From contig CAWKDK010000007.1 in the NCBI GenBank assembly GCA_963848375.1, forward strand, positions 45,054-109,053: a DNA stretch of 64,000 nt, read 5' to 3'. The stretch comes from JAJPJE01 sp963848375. Lineage in GTDB: Bacteria; Acidobacteriota; Terriglobia; Terriglobales; Acidobacteriaceae. Below, piece by piece: positions 1 through 9,737 of the stretch. The position numbers were made by a program, and so were the translations under genes. The first letter of the stretch is position 1. Every line of letters begins with the position of its first letter. Under the pieces are notes generated by a model. That model saw nothing but the letters and a program-made list of their open reading frames with translations. It was not told where the DNA came from and searched no databases.

Positions 1-1482
1 GGAAGTCGAGGATTCGTACGACTATTCAGCGTTCCTGCTGCCGAACCCTTATCGGCTGATCATCGACATTCACGGAAGAAAGCCGGCACAGTTGCAGGCG
101 AAGTCGCAGTCGCAGCCGAAGGCGGCTTCGGCGGCTTCGACGGTGCAAGACTCGAGCAAGCAAGAGTTGGTGGCCAGCAGCAAGGCCCCGGCTATCCCTG
201 CGGCGAGTGTGGCGAAGGCCGAGGCGCCAGCGAAGGCGACGCCGGTGACTACGGCAGCCAGACAGGAGTTGACTCCTGCGAAGTCTGCCGCAAAGACGGT
301 TACAAGCGAAGCTGTTGCCTCGAAGCCGCCAGTTGCAAACACTCCGAAAGTGGTAGCGGATGCGCCTGCGCCACAGGCACAAGTGAAGAGAGTTGATGCG
401 CAGCCATCCGAACGCGATCGACAGATTCTCGAGAAAGAAGTTGCGCGTAAAGTAACAGCGCTGTCCGGAGAGAAGAGTTCCTCGAAGGGAAGCGCCGCGA
501 GCTTCCGACGCGCATTGTGGTGGATGACAACGACGCGCCAACCCCAGTGAAGAGCGCGACTCCGGCTACCACGCAAAAACGCAACGTAGAGGTTGCCGGC
601 GTAACGACCTCGTCACTCAGCGATGCGCTGGCAGCAGATTCGTCTTCGTCCAGCAGCGGCTCGTCGCGTGCGCACGTGAAGCGGCAGGCGGCAGACAAGC
701 TTGCTATCCGCGAAGCGAAGCCGACGATGGATGGCGATCGTTCGCTGATCCGGGCGCTCGGCCTGAAGATCGGGCGCATTGTGGTCGACGCGGGGCATGG
801 CGGCCACGACACTGGCACGATTGGTCCGAACGGCCTGCGCGAAAAAGATCTGGTGCTCGATGTGGCGCTGCGGCTGGGAAAGCTGCTCGATTCGCGCATG
901 GGAGCCGAGGTGGTTTACACGCGCGACGACGACACCTTTGTTCCGCTGGAGACGCGAACGGCGATCGCCAATCAGCAGGAAGCTGACTTGTTCATCTCGA
1001 TTCACGCGAACTCGAGTCCTGATCCTTCAGCGCGCGGGGTAGAGACGTACTACCTGAACTTTACTTCTTCACGCGATGCGCTGGATGTGGCGGCGCGCGA
1101 AAATGCGGTTTCCGAAAAATCGATTCATGAGCTGCAGGATCTGGTTAAGAAGATTGCGCTCAAAGAGAAGATTGAGGAATCGCACGAGTTTGCCGCGGAT
1201 GTGCAGCAGTCGCTCTACACGGGGCTCGCGACGAGCCGCAACTCGTCTCTGCGCGACCGCGGCGTAAAGAAGGCGCCTTTCATCGTTCTGATCGGCGCGA
1301 ACATGCCTTCTATCCTGGCGGAGATCTCCTTCATCTCCAATCCGGGCGACGAGCATAAGCTCGAGACCCCGGAATACCGGCAGAAGATCGCCGAGTCGCT
1401 CTATCGCGGCGTCGCCAAGTACGTAGGCGGTCTGAGTGGGGTTAAGGTCGCAGCGAAGATTCCGGATAAAGCGGGACAATAA
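1..1482 (+). CDS. N-acetylmuramoyl-L-alanine amidase (AMIN + Amidase_3), 5' partial, frameshifted
   Basis: Periplasmic zinc amidase that cleaves the bond between MurNAc and the stem peptide during cell separation. The first ~30 residues (frame 2) end an AMIN-type domain (NPYRLIIDI); a long Ala/Pro/Lys-rich linker follows. The catalytic domain lies in frame 1 from about 760: VVDAGHGGHDTG (zinc His), LREKDLVLDVA (zinc Glu), ISIHANSS (zinc His) and ILAEISFISNPGDE (catalytic Glu). The linker frame runs to a stop at 548-550, while the catalytic frame is open only after 450, so a one-base deletion somewhere in 451-516 separates the two halves. The real start lies left of the window. A GTG at 517 could start a short product but would lack a signal peptide. 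Function is confident; the frameshift is seen, its cause is inferred. Confidence 0.9.
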
Positions 1483-1713
1483 GCGTTCCCTGACGGCGCG
1501 CGGAATAAGGATGCTCGCGTCGGCGCGTTCACAGACTCGCTGCGCTCGTCTGGCGCCGGTCGCTCGCCCAGATCCTTCGCTCGCGATAAAGCTGCTCGCT
1601 CAAGGATGACAGCAGCTTGGGCACCGTCGCTCAGGTAGGTAATCGCGTCCCCGCCTGCCGTTTGGAACTTTGGCTTCTCCCCTGTAGTCTAATAAAGAGC
1701 TATTTCTCTTCGA

Positions 1714-2781
1714 ATGAAACGCAATCTTCTAAGCAGTCTCTTGTTGATCCTGGGGTTTGTAGCTTCAGGTTTTGCGCAACAATCCAAGTCCGATTTCCTG
1801 CCGGAAATTTTTGCTGGATGGCACAGATCTTCCATTCAAACCAGTACCGATGCCAATCAGGCAGATCCGGTCAACGGCGCGCTGCTGAAGGAATTCGGAT
1901 TCACAGATCTGAATTCGGCGACCTACACCAAAGAGGGCCGCAAGCTCACGGTGAAGGCGGCGCGATTCGCGGATGCCACTGGCGCCTATGGATCGTTCCT
2001 GTTCTACCGCACACCGGAGGTCGCGCCCGAGACGATTGGTGATGAGGCCTTCTCGAACGGTACGCGGGTTGTTTTTTATCGCGCAAACGTCCTGGCCGAT
2101 GTGACGCTTGATCGAGTGACTCCAATGTCGGCGGGCGAACTGCGCGAACTGGCGAACGACTTGCCATTGCCTGGTGGGAATGCCCGCAACTTGCCTTCAC
2201 TGCCAAGCTATCTGCCGACAGAGGGACTGAAGGGCGATAAGAAATATGTGGTCGGGCCAGTAGGGCTGTCGAAGATCGACATGCCGCTGCCCGCTGAGTT
2301 GATCGACTTCGAGGCCGGTGCGGAACTGATGTCGGCGAATTACGCGAGCGAAGAAGGGCTGGCGAAGCTGACGCTGATTTCTTATCCCACACCGGCGATT
2401 GCAGGGGCACAACTCAGGAAGATTGATGCAGCCAATCCAAGTTCCTCGGATGGCAGAGCTGCGTATTACACGAAGCGAACCGGTCCACTCATCGCAATCG
2501 TAAGCGGTGCAGTTTCTCCGTCGGAAGCAAGATCGTTGCTTGCATCGGTGAACTATGAGGCGGACGTTACCTGGAACCAGGCGACACATCTCACGCGGAG
2601 CAACAATCTTGGCAGCCTGCTGGTGAATGTCGTTCTTCTATTGAGCGGCTTGTTGGCGATCTCGCTTGCGGCCGGGGTTGCGTTCGGGGGAGTTCGAATT
2701 CTGCTGAAGAAATTCTTCCCGGACCGAGTTTTCGACCGCACGCAGGATGTCGAAATCATTCGATTAAACCTCCGCAAGTAG
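1714..2781 (+). CDS. Secreted, C-terminally anchored DUF6599-like protein
   Basis: A 355-residue protein with an N-terminal signal peptide (MKRNLLSSLLLILGFVASGFAQ) of Lys-rich start, hydrophobic core and Ala-Gln cleavage context. Near the C-terminus (about residues 300-330) a hydrophobic stretch, NVVLLLSGLLAISLAAG, is a probable membrane anchor followed by a basic tail. The middle part (FAGWHR, LLKEFGFTDL, GAYGSFLFYR) resembles the acidobacterial DUF6599 family as I remember it; no enzyme motif is visible. Function unknown, probably periplasmic. It stands alone, 230 bp after the amidase, and may share or follow its transcript. Confidence 0.7.
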   Translation: MKRNLLSSLLLILGFVASGFAQQSKSDFLPEIFAGWHRSSIQTSTDANQADPVNGALLKEFGFTDLNSATYTKEGRKLTVKAARFADATGAYGSFLFYRTPEVAPETIGDEAFSNGTRVVFYRANVLADVTLDRVTPMSAGELRELANDLPLPGGNARNLPSLPSYLPTEGLKGDKKYVVGPVGLSKIDMPLPAELIDFEAGAELMSANYASEEGLAKLTLISYPTPAIAGAQLRKIDAANPSSSDGRAAYYTKRTGPLIAIVSGAVSPSEARSLLASVNYEADVTWNQATHLTRSNNLGSLLVNVVLLLSGLLAISLAAGVAFGGVRILLKKFFPDRVFDRTQDVEIIRLNLRK

Positions 2782-3112
2782 CAACTTGGTGTCGATTTTG
2801 GGCAAAATCCAAAACGGGATTTTTGTCCCTGTTTTTGACCCTAAGCGCCTGAAAACTGACAGTTTATGTCAATTACGGGGCGATCGGGGCGGGTGTAGAA
2901 GCTCGAATCTTTTTCGGCAATCTAAATGCAAGTTATTGAAAACAAAGACATTTAATGCAGAGAATTTTCTTGACACCCATTCCATGGGGTCAATAACATT
3001 TCGGCATCAAGTTCTGATTGTCGGTTCGTCGCCGCTAATTGGAACTATTCTCCCTTGAGAAAAGGCCGCCTGAGTTGCCGGGCGGCCTTTTCCTTTCCAC
3101 TCACAACTTGTT
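2782..3112. other. Intergenic region with promoter-like site and terminator; candidate small RNA
   Basis: No convincing gene lies here. A good -35 box TTGACA (2970-2975) is followed after 17 nt by ATAACA, a weak -10. The spacer contains an imperfect inverted repeat (TGACaCCCAT / ATGGGgTCA). About 60-90 nt downstream lies the strong hairpin at 3060-3091. Promoter plus terminator at this distance would fit a short noncoding transcript of roughly 90 nt, but this is inference from layout only. Confidence 0.35.
3060..3091. terminator. Bidirectional intrinsic terminator
   Basis: Perfect 11-bp stem AAAAGGCCGCC / GGCGGCCTTTT around a 10-nt loop, with T-runs on either strand. It sits 21 bp beyond the stop of the minus-strand phosphoesterase, which it probably terminates, and it also closes whatever is transcribed rightward from 2.7-3.0 kb. 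Confidence 0.8.
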
Positions 3113-4504
3113 TTAAGGCGATGCCGGAAGGTTTGCCGGATTGCAAAGACCAGCGACCGGTTGAGCGGGAGGCAAAGGAATGTTGCTCACCGTCGCGTTG
3201 CTGAAGTCGAAGAATTCCGACATATCCATTTGCGCCGCGTCGCGTTGAGTGAGATTGGGAAGACCGAATCGAGTTTCAATCAGCTTCAAGATCGCGGTGT
3301 AGTCAGCGACCGTATGCGAGACGTAGTGCCTCTTGCTGAAAGGTGATATCACCATCAACGGCAAACGGAAACCAGTCTGATTGAAATTAGCGGGCGGCTG
3401 GATGATGGAATCATCGGGGATGAGATCCAAAGGCTTGATGCCGTCGGGCTGAACTGCCGCTTGCGGTGGCACATGGTCGTAGAATCCACCGCCTTCGTCG
3501 TAGCTGAGAATGAAAACGGAACTCGTCCACGACGAACTGCTCATCAATCCATTGACGAGGCTGGAAACGTAGAGAGCACCTTTTTGAATATCGTTGCCGC
3601 CTTCGCCAGTCGTCGTCTGTCCACCGGGATGTTCGTCGCGGCCCGACGCGAGCCCGGCCTGAATGAATGAAACCTGGGGCAAAGTGTTGTTGGCGAGATC
3701 GGTGAAGTACTGGCTGACGGGGACAATGTTGGCTGAGTGCTGCGCGGCGAAATTAGGCCAGAACTGTCCCAAGTCAGTCAGAGGCTGACCGTTGGGCAGA
3801 GTATCGGTGTAGTAGATCTTCCACGAGACACCCGCAGATTGCATCTCGCTGAAAATCGTATCCGGAATCTGCGGCTCGCAGCACGGGTACGTATCGGTCG
3901 GTGCGTGCGCATGTCCGGCAGAGGTGGCAGCAATCAGGTAAATGCGATTCGGGATGCTTTCAGTGGGAACGGGAGAGAACCAGCGGTCGGAAGTGGCGTA
4001 CTGAGAAGCGAGGAAGTAGTAGTAGGGCAGCTCGTCCTGGGTGTAGTAGCCCATGGCGCGCACGCCAAGCGTGTCCAACTCACCAAAAGCTAGGGCGTAC
4101 CCACCAGCGATGTGCACGAAGCCGTCCAGCAGAATTGTGCTGGATCCGGGATGATTCTCATTCATGTCGACGTGGCTCTCCATCCAGTCGTCACTGAGTT
4201 CCTCCAGGCAGGTAGTGGCCAGATGGAAAGAATGAATAATGGTGCCGTTGTCGGCAGCGTTCCAAGCGGTGGCGGGTAAACCGTCGATGTCGGAGGCGGG
4301 ACCGAAATTGTTGGCGGCGCGATATTGACCGAGCTGGCCAAAGTAGTGATCGAAGCTGCGATTCTCCTGGACCATGTAGACGATGTGCTGCACAGACTGC
4401 ATGGAGCCTGCCTGCTCACCGCCATTCGTTCGAGTGAGACCCACACAAGCACACAATCCAAGCAGCGCTGCCGAGAGCGCTATGGCAAAAAAACGAATAC
4501 GCAT
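3113..4504 (-). CDS. Phosphoesterase family protein (phospholipase C / acid phosphatase AcpA type), probable lipoprotein
   Basis: A 463-residue protein of the PF04185 phosphoesterase family, which includes bacterial phosphatidylcholine-type phospholipase C and AcpA acid phosphatase. The signature MVQENRSFDHYFGQLG (residues ~44-60) holds the family's metal-binding Glu/Asn; further conserved segments are WFSPVPTESIPNR, FILSYDEGGGFYDHVPPP-like (~residues 330-345), and LPLMVISPFSKRHYVSH. The N-terminus (MRIRFFAIALSAALLGLCAC) is a signal peptide with a lipobox-like LCA-C, so it is probably lipid-anchored and exported. Single-gene unit ending at the terminator 3060-3091. Likely releases phosphate from organic phosphates or phospholipids; exact substrate not predictable. 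Confidence 0.85.
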   Translation of the reverse strand: MRIRFFAIALSAALLGLCACVGLTRTNGGEQAGSMQSVQHIVYMVQENRSFDHYFGQLGQYRAANNFGPASDIDGLPATAWNAADNGTIIHSFHLATTCLEELSDDWMESHVDMNENHPGSSTILLDGFVHIAGGYALAFGELDTLGVRAMGYYTQDELPYYYFLASQYATSDRWFSPVPTESIPNRIYLIAATSAGHAHAPTDTYPCCEPQIPDTIFSEMQSAGVSWKIYYTDTLPNGQPLTDLGQFWPNFAAQHSANIVPVSQYFTDLANNTLPQVSFIQAGLASGRDEHPGGQTTTGEGGNDIQKGALYVSSLVNGLMSSSSWTSSVFILSYDEGGGFYDHVPPQAAVQPDGIKPLDLIPDDSIIQPPANFNQTGFRLPLMVISPFSKRHYVSHTVADYTAILKLIETRFGLPNLTQRDAAQMDMSEFFDFSNATVSNIPLPPAQPVAGLCNPANLPASP

Positions 4505-4726
4505 GACGAATCCTCGCCGGGGTATTCCTTAAGTTGTAGCTGTCTTAAGCTGACGGTGGGATGAAGCAGGCGCACGAAGCTGTTGTCGAGTTGAACGAAG
4601 AAATCGAAGAGCTTGCGAGAGACCTGATGACCAGCGGAAGAGAATCTAGCCGCTGACTAACGCTGATGAACGCATGATCCAGAGCAGGTGAGAACAATAC
4701 CAGTCGGAGTCTGCGTCTCTGGTGGC

Positions 4727-5089
4727 CTAGGTGGCGCTGGCGGCCGCGCTGCGCTCGGCATCGGCCACGCTCGGATAAATCTCGAACAGAGTTTCGACTT
4801 TCGTCATGCTCATCAACGACTGCACCTGTTCGGAGGGGGCGATGAGGATGAGCTTGCGCCCGTGGCGTTTGTAGGAGACGAAGAACTTCACCAGCGAGCC
4901 GAGACCTGCGGAGTCGACATAGGGAACGCCGTTGAGATCGACGAGCGTAAGAGCCGCGGTCTGCTGCTGCATCGTGTCCTGAAATCCGAAGAGCGTGTTG
5001 AGGACCAGAGGTCCGGTGAGCTTTACGATCGACTCACCTGCATGGGAACCGGAAATTGATTCGACAACCAGCTTGTCGGAAGGAGGCAT
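4727..5089 (-). CDS. STAS-domain anti-sigma factor antagonist
   Basis: About 120 residues, one STAS domain of the SpoIIAA/RsbV type. The phosphorylatable serine lies in VPYVDSAGLGSLVKFF, matching the DSxGLG signature; the preceding LTLVDLNG strand fits the fold. In partner-switching systems such proteins bind and release an anti-sigma kinase when dephosphorylated. An upstream in-frame ATG at 5215 would overlap the hydrolase gene and add unconserved residues, so the ATG at 5089 (MPPSDKLVVES) is preferred. No anti-sigma kinase or sigma partner is adjacent. A second STAS gene lies at 14280-14636. Confidence 0.85.
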   Translation of the reverse strand: MPPSDKLVVESISGSHAGESIVKLTGPLVLNTLFGFQDTMQQQTAALTLVDLNGVPYVDSAGLGSLVKFFVSYKRHGRKLILIAPSEQVQSLMSMTKVETLFEIYPSVADAERSAAASAT

Positions 5090-5147
5090 GCGGGGATTGT
5101 AAGAAACCAATGTTAATGCTTTGTGAATGTGCTTTTGTGCGCTGTCT

Positions 5148-6212
5148 TTATTGGCTCTCCGCCAATAATTGGGCGAGGTATTGTTTCCAGACTGCCGCTT
5201 GCGTGTGCGTTCCATGACCGCGGGTTTCGTCGGTGATCGGGAGCAGAACGAATTGCCCTTTCTTCACGCGTTTGATCTCCCTTTCGGCGATGCCAAGTTC
5301 GGGAGGATTGATCTGATCGTCGGCGGAGTTCACGAACATAACCGGGGCTGTGATCGCATCGAGCTTCGCAGACGGATCGTAGTTGCGTGAAGAATCGACA
5401 GCATAGAGAAGATCGTTGGCATCGGTGGTGCGCATGCGCGAAGTAACGTAGTCATCGAGATCCGCATCGGCCTGATCACGCGTCGGATAGTGCTTTTGCA
5501 TCTGCAGCGGTGAGCTGCCCATGATGAGGAGTATGTTCAGCGCACCTTGCAGCCCGAGCGGTTGCTGCTTGTAGTCACCGTTATTCCAGTCGGGACTCTG
5601 GCGGATGGAGTCCATGATCATCTTGCGAAACATGCGATTGCGTCCGGCGATCTGGACAGGCAGGCAGGCGAGCGGCATGGCGGCATCCATGAAATCAGGA
5701 TGCGTTTCGAGCCAGATCCACGAGTGCATGCAGCCCATCGAGGTGCCCATCAGCAGGCGGAGGTGATTCACCTTCAGACCCTCAGTCAGGAGCAGATATT
5801 GCGCCTGCACCATGTCGTCGTATTCGTAGTGCGGGAAGCGTGCGTGGAGTCCGTCGCTCGGCTTGCTTGATTGGCCGTGGCCGATGGCGTCCGGCAAAAT
5901 GATGAAGTAGCGGCTGGAATCGAGCAGTTGACCGGGGCCGAAGAGAACGCCAGCAAAGCGATCGTTGACGAACTGATGTCCCGAGCCTCCGGTGCCGTGC
6001 AGAACCATGACGGCGTTTGTCACTCGGCCTTTCGCGTCGCGCACTGGTGTTCCGTAAGTCGAGTAGTGGAGCTTGAGTTCGGGCAGCGAGCCTCCAGATT
6101 TGAACTGGAAGTTGTGGACGATGAAATCGCCTTCGGCAGGTTTAGGAACTTCCTGCGCGGTAAGAGTAGGAATCAGAGCGATCGTGAAAAAGAGCGAGAG
6201 GACAAGCTTCAT
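5148..6212 (-). CDS. Secreted alpha/beta hydrolase, homoserine O-acetyltransferase (MetX)-like
   Basis: About 354 residues with the MetX-type alpha/beta hydrolase pattern: oxyanion region VLHGTGGSG, nucleophile elbow LLMGTSMGCMHSW (Ser), acid in FVNSADDQINPPE (Asp) and His in ETRGHGTHTQ. Unlike true MetX it begins with a signal peptide (MKLVLSLFFTIALIPTLTAQ), so it acts outside the cytoplasm and is unlikely to serve methionine synthesis; a secreted esterase or acyl-hydrolase is more likely. The start at 6212 is preferred to the ATG 30 nt upstream because it begins the signal peptide directly. Substrate unknown. Confidence 0.8.
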   Translation of the reverse strand: MKLVLSLFFTIALIPTLTAQEVPKPAEGDFIVHNFQFKSGGSLPELKLHYSTYGTPVRDAKGRVTNAVMVLHGTGGSGHQFVNDRFAGVLFGPGQLLDSSRYFIILPDAIGHGQSSKPSDGLHARFPHYEYDDMVQAQYLLLTEGLKVNHLRLLMGTSMGCMHSWIWLETHPDFMDAAMPLACLPVQIAGRNRMFRKMIMDSIRQSPDWNNGDYKQQPLGLQGALNILLIMGSSPLQMQKHYPTRDQADADLDDYVTSRMRTTDANDLLYAVDSSRNYDPSAKLDAITAPVMFVNSADDQINPPELGIAEREIKRVKKGQFVLLPITDETRGHGTHTQAAVWKQYLAQLLAESQ

Positions 6213-6293
6213 GGGCGAAGAGAGTACTGCGACGGGCGGCATGTCTGCAAACTAGTTAATGGGTAGATGGTCTCGCAGCAGGGAGCTGAGGCG

Positions 6294-6878
6294 CTAGCCC
6301 TTCTTCAGCTCAGTCAAAACCAGGCGGGCGACTTCTTTTAAGGTCTCGAATACGCCGGTGCCTTGGAACGCCACGGCTTCGAAAACCGGTTCCTCTTTGC
6401 GAATTAACTCGCGCTTTAGATCGTCGAGGCCCATCGCCGAGGGCAAATCGCGCTTGTTCAACTGCAGCACGTAAGGGATCTTGGCGAGATCGTAACCGTG
6501 CTCTTGCAGATTTTCCTGGAGATTATCGAGGGCTTCCAGGTTGGCGTCCATACGCTCTTCCTGGGAATCAGCGACGAAAACCACGCCATCGACACCACGC
6601 AGGATGAGCTTGCGGCTGGCATCGTAGAAGACCTGTCCTGGAACGGTATAGAGGTGGAAACGGGTACGGAAGCCACGAACCGTGCCCAAATCGAGGGGGA
6701 GAAAGTCGAAAAACAGGGTTCGGTCAGTCTCGGTGGCCAGCGAGATCATCTTGCCCTTCTGTTTCTCGCCAGTCTTGTCGTAAACGTACTGAAGATTGGT
6801 GGTCTTGCCCCCGAGGCCGGGGCCGTAATAGACAATTTTGCAATTAATTTCGCGGGCGGCGAAGTTTATGAAACTCAA
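6294..6878 (-). CDS. mglA: MglA-type small Ras-like GTPase
   Basis: 194 residues, full length for MglA. G1/P-loop YYGPGLGGKTTN, G3-region VPGQVFYD and G4 LQLNKRDL are all present, with the MglA-typical start FINFAAREINCKIVYYG. In Myxococcus MglA is the polarity switch for gliding and its GAP is MglB. Here no MglB (roadblock domain) gene is next to it, so a GAP must be encoded elsewhere or the protein serves a general polarity role. It is separated from the hydrolase (5148-6212) by about 80 bp on the same strand. Confidence 0.9.
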   Translation of the reverse strand: MSFINFAAREINCKIVYYGPGLGGKTTNLQYVYDKTGEKQKGKMISLATETDRTLFFDFLPLDLGTVRGFRTRFHLYTVPGQVFYDASRKLILRGVDGVVFVADSQEERMDANLEALDNLQENLQEHGYDLAKIPYVLQLNKRDLPSAMGLDDLKRELIRKEEPVFEAVAFQGTGVFETLKEVARLVLTELKKG

Positions 6879-7149
6879 GGCCCTGCCTCGTTCTAATCGC
6901 AGCGCACCCTTACGGGCGACTGCAGTTTCTCCTGGGGGAGTGCACTTGTTTTATATCACAGGGTATTAACGTTCGAGCACACATCGTTGTCCAGAAGGAC
7001 ACTAAAGTCATGGTACGGAAGTGTTTGGTGGAAGTGATAGTCGTCAGCGGGTAGCCGGTAGCTCGAAGCCGGTTGTCAGCCGTTGGTTACGCTAGCGGAG
7101 CGGTACCGCCCGCGCCGCTAACGAACGCTTGGCACGGCCCACTAACCAG

Positions 7150-8505
7150 CTATTGCCCGCCTGGTTTCCTTTGCGCGGCGGCAGGTGGAAGCGGACAGTA
7201 CCGTGGCTTGGATATAACCTGCAATCCGGGGCGCTTCACGCGGACCTCAATTTCTCGACAGTTACCGGCCACGGCTGCCACGGTTGTATAGCCGAGCGTG
7301 TACTGATTTCTCGCGACAGAAGTGACTCGCTGGTAAGCCCCTTCCATAGTGTCCTTGGAAAACGCTGGAAACACCTGTCCGCCAGTTGCAGCCGCGTATC
7401 GGGTGAGGATGTCCCCATATCCCTGCCCAGGAATTCTGATCTTCTCCAGCTGACGGTAGCCGGGGATGGCTCCTCCACCCACGCTAACGCCGTATACGAG
7501 GATCTGATAGGTCTGCAAGACCTTCAACACGTCGCGATAACTTGCCGTGCTATCAAGCTCCCGGCCATCACTGATGACAAAGATAATTTTCCGGCGCAGA
7601 GGCGCACGCCGAGAGAGGTCGAGGGCCGCAGCAAGGATTGCGTCGTTGAGAACGTGCGGCTCCGGCTGGTAGGTGCGCGCGTCCTCGGGAGGAGTGCTGG
7701 GATCCATGGGATGGCCATTCACGCTAGGACCGGCTGCCATTGGTCCGGCGACGACGGGTACACCACCCGGCCTGCCGATAGCTTCCGCACGCACTTGCTT
7801 CATGACCTGCGCAAAACGGTCGGATGCGCCGCCGACGAAGTCCTGTACTTTCTGGACACTGCTTCCGTAAGTGAAGAGACTGACTTCGTCGTACTGGCTG
7901 AAGGCTCCAACGAGAGCGGGCAGGGTGTCATTCACCTTGCTAACGACATTGCTGGGCAGACTCAGGTCGAAGACTATCGCCGCGGAGAGAGCGAACGGGT
8001 CGCTGGTGAAGTAGCGGACTGTTTGCGGCTTACTGTCTTCGTAAATGGAGAAATCTTTCTGCAGCAGCCCTTCGACAAGATGTCCAGAGGAGTCCTTCAC
8101 CGTAACCGGAACGACGACGAAATTCGTATTGACGACGTACTTGTAGAGCTCCTCCTGACTGGTATTCGACGCGGGCGGAACACTGCCGGCAGGCACGGTC
8201 TTTATCGGCGGCATCGGAGGAGGTGTGGTGTTCGATGAGCCCTCCGTGGTGCCATGAGACTGGGTTTCAACCGAAAGATCGCCGAGGTCAGGAGTCTGGG
8301 AAGGAGCAGAAGGTGGTGCTCCGGGCGAAACTTGTACCCCTGAAGGCGGGTTGTTAGGTGCGGGCGCATCTGGAAGGGTTTGTCCCGTGGGCTGGCTGCC
8401 GGAGTTTTGTGCGGATCCCTGCAGGGGTAGGCCTAGTAAGAGACCACAGATGAAAGCAATGACAGCTAGACGCATCCATTCGTTCCAATGGCAATGCTTG
8501 AACAC
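7150..8505 (-). CDS. VWFA-related secreted protein (acidobacterial TIGR03436 type), copy 1
   Basis: 451 residues. N-terminal signal peptide (basic start, hydrophobic VIAFICGLLLGLPL, cut after GSAQ), then a Pro/Ser/Gly-rich low-complexity region to about residue 115. A conserved segment VVVPVTVKDSSGHLVEGL and DFSIYEDSKPQTVRYF then leads into a von Willebrand A fold (AAIVFDLSLPS, IIFVISDGRELDS). The usual DxSxS metal site is altered to DLSLP, so metal binding may be weakened. C-terminal QYTLGYTT is the family's usual ending. Role in the envelope unknown. Divergent from copy 2, sharing an 86-bp promoter gap. Confidence 0.85.
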   Translation of the reverse strand: MFKHCHWNEWMRLAVIAFICGLLLGLPLQGSAQNSGSQPTGQTLPDAPAPNNPPSGVQVSPGAPPSAPSQTPDLGDLSVETQSHGTTEGSSNTTPPPMPPIKTVPAGSVPPASNTSQEELYKYVVNTNFVVVPVTVKDSSGHLVEGLLQKDFSIYEDSKPQTVRYFTSDPFALSAAIVFDLSLPSNVVSKVNDTLPALVGAFSQYDEVSLFTYGSSVQKVQDFVGGASDRFAQVMKQVRAEAIGRPGGVPVVAGPMAAGPSVNGHPMDPSTPPEDARTYQPEPHVLNDAILAAALDLSRRAPLRRKIIFVISDGRELDSTASYRDVLKVLQTYQILVYGVSVGGGAIPGYRQLEKIRIPGQGYGDILTRYAAATGGQVFPAFSKDTMEGAYQRVTSVARNQYTLGYTTVAAVAGNCREIEVRVKRPGLQVISKPRYCPLPPAAAQRKPGGQ

Positions 8506-8591
8506 GCACGATCCTCCACTTCCGATGCCCGAATTCTTACAGATAGAAGCTGATTTAGAATTACTCTAGTTCATAGGAACCCTGAAAAGCC

Positions 8592-9653
8592 ATGTTGTTC
8601 CGATCCCGTAGTTTTGTCCGAGTTGCAATATGCTCTATTGTGACATTGTTGTCGTTTCACGCGCTCGTTTGGGCACAACCTCCGCAGTCTTCTACGCAGC
8701 AGGATCAAGGGCAAACGGCTAATCAGGACCAGAATCTGCCCACGTTCCAGTCGCAGGTGAACGTGGTGAACCTATTTTTCAACGTTAAAGACAAACACGG
8801 AGCGCTGGTTCCGAATCTGGCAAAGACAGATTTCCAGGTCCTTGAAGATGGCAAGCCGCAAACCATCAAGTACTTCTCCACGGAATCCGATGAACCGCTT
8901 ACGCTCGGTATATTGATTGACAGCAGTGCCAGCCAGACTCGCGTTCTTGACATGGAAAAAGAGGTAGGTGCGAGTTTTCTTCGCGAGGTGCTGAGACCCA
9001 AAGACCTGGCATTCGTGATCAGCTTCGACGTGGAAGTGGACCTCCTGCAGGATTACACCAACGAAAGCCACCAGCTTCACATTGCCCTGGATAAAGCAAA
9101 AATAAATTCCGGAACGCCGTGCACCGGGATTCCGGGAATCGGGGGCGGACCCCTACCGGGATCGTGCTCCCCCAAAGGTACTCTTCTCTATGATGCGGTT
9201 TATCTCGCCTCCTATGACAAGCTGGCCAAAGAAGTGGGACGCAAGGCCATGATCCTGCTTACGGACGGAGAGGACCAGGGCTCGAAGGAGCGCATCCAGG
9301 ATGCGATCGAAGCAGCACAGAAGTCGGACAGCATCGTTTACGTGCTGCTGATCGCCGACCGGGGCTTCTATGGATTTGGCGGGTACTCGGGTGACCGGGA
9401 GATGAAGAAGATGACCGCCGACACCGGCGGCCGCGTGATTGAGGTCGGCAACAAAAAAGAAAAGCTGCAGGAAGCGTTCGACGAGATCGCCAAAGAGCTG
9501 CGCACGCAATACAACATCGGATACACACCTACCAATTCGAAGCTGGACGGGAGCTTCCGCAAGGTGGAGATTCATACGACGGAAAAGAGCCTGAAGGTCC
9601 AGGCAAGGACCGGGTACTACGCGATCCGGCGAGACACCGAAGCAGGAGATTAG
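8592..9653 (+). CDS. VWFA-related secreted protein (TIGR03436 type), copy 2
   Basis: 353 residues, signal peptide (FVRVAICSIVTLLSFHALVWAQ), short Gln-rich linker, then the family segment VNVVNLFFNVKDKHGALVPNL / DFQVLEDGKPQTIKYFS. The VWA domain keeps an intact MIDAS start, ILIDSSASQT (DxSxS), with MILLTDGEDQGS as the later Asp motif and the ending TQYNIGYTP. Intact metal site suggests ligand or protein binding in the periplasm. About 140 bp upstream of the ABC exporter operon but separated from it by a separate promoter. Confidence 0.9.
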   Translation: MLFRSRSFVRVAICSIVTLLSFHALVWAQPPQSSTQQDQGQTANQDQNLPTFQSQVNVVNLFFNVKDKHGALVPNLAKTDFQVLEDGKPQTIKYFSTESDEPLTLGILIDSSASQTRVLDMEKEVGASFLREVLRPKDLAFVISFDVEVDLLQDYTNESHQLHIALDKAKINSGTPCTGIPGIGGGPLPGSCSPKGTLLYDAVYLASYDKLAKEVGRKAMILLTDGEDQGSKERIQDAIEAAQKSDSIVYVLLIADRGFYGFGGYSGDREMKKMTADTGGRVIEVGNKKEKLQEAFDEIAKELRTQYNIGYTPTNSKLDGSFRKVEIHTTEKSLKVQARTGYYAIRRDTEAGD

Positions 9654-9737
9654 CTGGCCGGGCGATCGGGTCTTTCGCGGCCGCCCTCCTTCCTTACATC
9701 GATTCCACTTCGTTCAACCGCAAGTCCAACGATTCTG

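Noticed and set aside
2786..3058. 90-residue reading frame after the DUF6599-like gene
   Set aside because: No ribosome site, no domain, atypical composition; overlaps promoter-like sequence.
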